A stretch of DNA of 64,000 bases, taken from the NCBI RefSeq assembly GCF_023656565.1, contig NZ_JAMOKG010000003.1, forward strand, positions 248,001 through 312,000. Direction: 5' to 3'. The notes beneath the pieces were generated by a model. That model was not told where the DNA came from, did not search any database, and saw only the letters and a list, made by a program, of their open reading frames with translations. This DNA comes from Flavobacterium tyrosinilyticum. Its GTDB lineage: Bacteria; Bacteroidota; Bacteroidia; Flavobacteriales; Flavobacteriaceae. The position numbers were made by a program, and so were the translations under genes. Positions within the stretch are counted from its first letter, which is position 1. The number at the start of each line of letters is the position of its first letter. This document shows positions 62,609 through 64,000 of this stretch, piece after piece.

Positions 62609-62622
62609 GGTAATCGATAACA
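62609..62622. promoter_or_regulatory. LacI-type operator O2
   Basis: GGTAATCGATAACA matches 12 of 14 positions of O1 and keeps the central ATCGAT. It lies about 28 bases upstream of the regulator's -7 element, so it may serve autoregulation or looping with O1 (centres 164 bases apart). Confidence 0.65.
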
Positions 62623-62649
62623 ATTTTTATTAAGTAATGAAAAAAAATG

Positions 62650-62657
62650 TACTTTTG
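62650..62657 (+). promoter_or_regulatory. Probable -7 element of the LacI-type regulator gene
   Basis: TACTTTTG matches TAnnTTTG exactly, 30 bases before the start codon. No TTG is present at the -33 position. Confidence 0.6.
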
Positions 62658-62687
62658 TCTAAAAATAATCCGAAAAACTTTTTTTGA

Positions 62688-63716
62688 ATGAGTGAAAAAG
62701 TAACTATTTACGATATTGCTGAAAAATTAAACATCACTGCTGCAACTGTTTCCAGAGCGTTAAACAATAATCCTAAAATAAAGGAAGCGACGCGAGAGTT
62801 GGTAATCAAAACTGCTGCTGCGATGAACTATAAGCAAAACAAACTTGCTTTAGCTTTAAAAAGCGGTCGAAGTAATAATATCGGAGTTATTGTTCCGCGT
62901 ATTGACAGCAATTTTTTTGCTTCTGTAATTCGAGGAATCGAAGAAGAGCTTTATCCTCATGGCTATCAAGTTATCATTTGTCAGACGCATGAAAGCATAA
63001 AAAGAGAAAACGAAAACCTTCATACATTAGTAGATGCACAAGTAGATGGTATTATGATGTCGGTTACTGGTATTTCAGATGAGAATGATAGTGCATTCAG
63101 AAATGTATTAGAAAAAAATGTACCGCTGATCTTTTTTGATAGAAGCAAACACATTGATGGAGTAAGTTCTGTAACCATTAATGACTTTAAAGGCGGTTAT
63201 TTAGCAACTAAACACTTAATAGATGAAGGTTGCAGAAATATTGCTCATTTCTCTGGAGATCAATCGTTAGACATTTTCAAAAACAGGTTTTTAGGATACA
63301 AACAAGCTTTATTGGATAACGGACTTCCTTTTAACGAAGAGTATGTTATTTTTACTAAAAGTAGCGTAGAGGCCGGTAAAGATGCTGTGGATAAACTTTT
63401 ACAATTAGAAACTCCTCCAGATGCTATTTTTTCTTCGAGTGATTTCGCTGCTTTAGGAGCAATACAAGAGCTAAAAGAGCGAAATATCAGTATTCCGAGT
63501 GAGTTTTGTGTTGCGGGTTTCAGTAACGAGCCTTTTACAAAATTCATGGAATTATCAATCACCTCTGTAGATCAGTCACCATTAGAAATGGGAAGAATGT
63601 CTGCGCGCGTTTTCTTAGAACAAGTAGACAAAACAGATACCATTAAAATAGAAAAGAAAGTTGTTCTTGCACCTGAATTACATATTCGTAAATCTTCTAC
63701 ACGAACTAATTTTTAA
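62688..63716 (+). CDS. LacI family transcriptional regulator of the pectin PUL
   Basis: A 342-residue regulator. The N-terminal helix-turn-helix and hinge are TIYDIAEKLNITAATVSRAL, then NNNPKIKEATRELV and a hinge near ALALKSGRSN. The effector domain is a type I periplasmic-binding fold (IGVIVPRIDSNFFASVIRGI, PDAIFSSSDFAALGAIQEL). It stands divergent from the GH28-susCD operon, with two matching operators between them, so it very probably controls that operon. The effector may be a pectin-derived sugar; this is inferred. Confidence 0.92.
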   Translation: MSEKVTIYDIAEKLNITAATVSRALNNNPKIKEATRELVIKTAAAMNYKQNKLALALKSGRSNNIGVIVPRIDSNFFASVIRGIEEELYPHGYQVIICQTHESIKRENENLHTLVDAQVDGIMMSVTGISDENDSAFRNVLEKNVPLIFFDRSKHIDGVSSVTINDFKGGYLATKHLIDEGCRNIAHFSGDQSLDIFKNRFLGYKQALLDNGLPFNEEYVIFTKSSVEAGKDAVDKLLQLETPPDAIFSSSDFAALGAIQELKERNISIPSEFCVAGFSNEPFTKFMELSITSVDQSPLEMGRMSARVFLEQVDKTDTIKIEKKVVLAPELHIRKSSTRTNF

Positions 63717-63743
63717 TATTTTTTTTACCATATAAGTTATATA

Positions 63744-63770
63744 AGCCCGTTTTAGAATGGGCTTTTTTTT
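63744..63770 (+). terminator. Terminator of the LacI-type regulator gene
   Basis: AGCCCGTT, a short loop and AATGGGCT (one G-U pair) are followed by eight T, starting 28 bases after the stop codon. Confidence 0.9.
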
Positions 63771-63772
63771 AT

Positions 63773-63890
63773 GAAAGCTTCGGAGAAGCGAAATATTTTT
63801 TTTCAACCTAAATACATGTCCCTCCTCTGGAGCTTTATGTTGCAACCGGTTAATCTTTTGCTATAAATATTTCGCTTCTCCGAAGCTTTC
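63773..63890. repeat. 26-bp perfect inverted repeat after the regulator gene
   Basis: Arms at 63773-63798 and 63865-63890 contain GAAAGCTTCGGAGAAGCG and its complement and are separated by 66 bases. Each arm also holds a small internal inverse (GCTTCGGAGAAGC). It resembles the other gene-end elements in this window in architecture. Confidence 0.9.
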
Positions 63891-63892
63891 TC

Positions 63893-63934
63893 AAAAAAAA
63901 AAAAAAAAAAAAAGACGCACTATTATTGTGCGTC
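63893..63934 (-). terminator. Strong - strand terminator for a gene beyond the window
   Basis: On the - strand GACGCAC, a 7-base loop and GTGCGTC are followed by 21 consecutive T (63893-63913). It points to a convergent gene whose 3' end lies to the right of position 64000. The remaining 66 bases hold only CTTTGTAxC-type repeated phrases. Confidence 0.85.
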
Positions 63935-64000
63935 TTCTATATAAACCTTTGTCACTTTGTATCTCTGTACCTTTGTACCTAAAAAACTTAAAGTGACACC

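Overview
The window looks like chromosomal DNA of a Flavobacterium-type member of the Bacteroidota. Supporting signs are low G+C, two SusC/SusD pairs, a hybrid two-component (HTCS) regulator, Bacteroidota-type promoter hexamers (TTG, about 19-20 nt, TAnnTTTG) in place of Shine-Dalgarno sites, an Hc1/histone H1-like small protein and many palindromic intergenic repeats. No rRNA, tRNA, CRISPR array, transposase or phage gene was seen. The species assignment is inference.

Layout. (1) 1-15 kb, + strand: a polysaccharide utilisation locus (PUL 1) with an HTCS sensor, SusC, SusD, a GH88 unsaturated uronyl hydrolase and two GH2 enzymes. It has no lyase in view, so its glycan is uncertain. (2) 15-24 kb: a DUF2911 protein, then a molybdenum enzyme island. 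This holds a three-subunit periplasmic aldehyde/xanthine oxidoreductase-type enzyme (Tat-exported 2Fe-2S subunit, FAD subunit, Mo subunit), a cysteine desulfurase, a MocA-like nucleotidyltransferase and an XdhC-type maturation factor. (3) 23.5-26.3 kb: an NlpE-like lipoprotein, a LuxR-type regulator, a DUF1349 lipoprotein and a YegP-like protein. (4) 26-37 kb: a complete L-rhamnose route on the - strand (RhaT transporter, RhaI isomerase, rhamnulokinase, fused aldolase/lactaldehyde dehydrogenase) followed by LutABC, with a divergent GntR-type regulator. Rhamnose becomes DHAP plus L-lactaldehyde, lactaldehyde becomes L-lactate, and LutABC can oxidise lactate to pyruvate. (5) 37-40 kb: a serine hydrolase, a second LuxR paralogue, a 20-copy heptanucleotide array and a 58-residue Hc1-like gene. 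(6) 40-64 kb: a large pectin PUL (PUL 2), nearly all on the - strand. It holds three GH28 polygalacturonase-family enzymes, two DUF4861 proteins, a CE12-like acetylesterase, a PL10-CE8 fusion, GH43, three tandem GH105 enzymes, an alpha/beta esterase and SusC/SusD. A divergent LacI regulator sits at its head with two near-identical palindromic operators between it and the first operon gene.

How it fits together: PUL 2 deacetylates and demethylates pectin, cleaves it, imports oligosaccharides through SusCD and trims them with GH28, GH105 and GH43 enzymes. Rhamnose released from rhamnogalacturonan can be taken up and burned by the neighbouring rha-lut block. The intergenic DNA is unusually structured: perfect inverted repeats of 26-33 bp recur near gene ends, in at least five sequence families, and several could form terminator-like hairpins.
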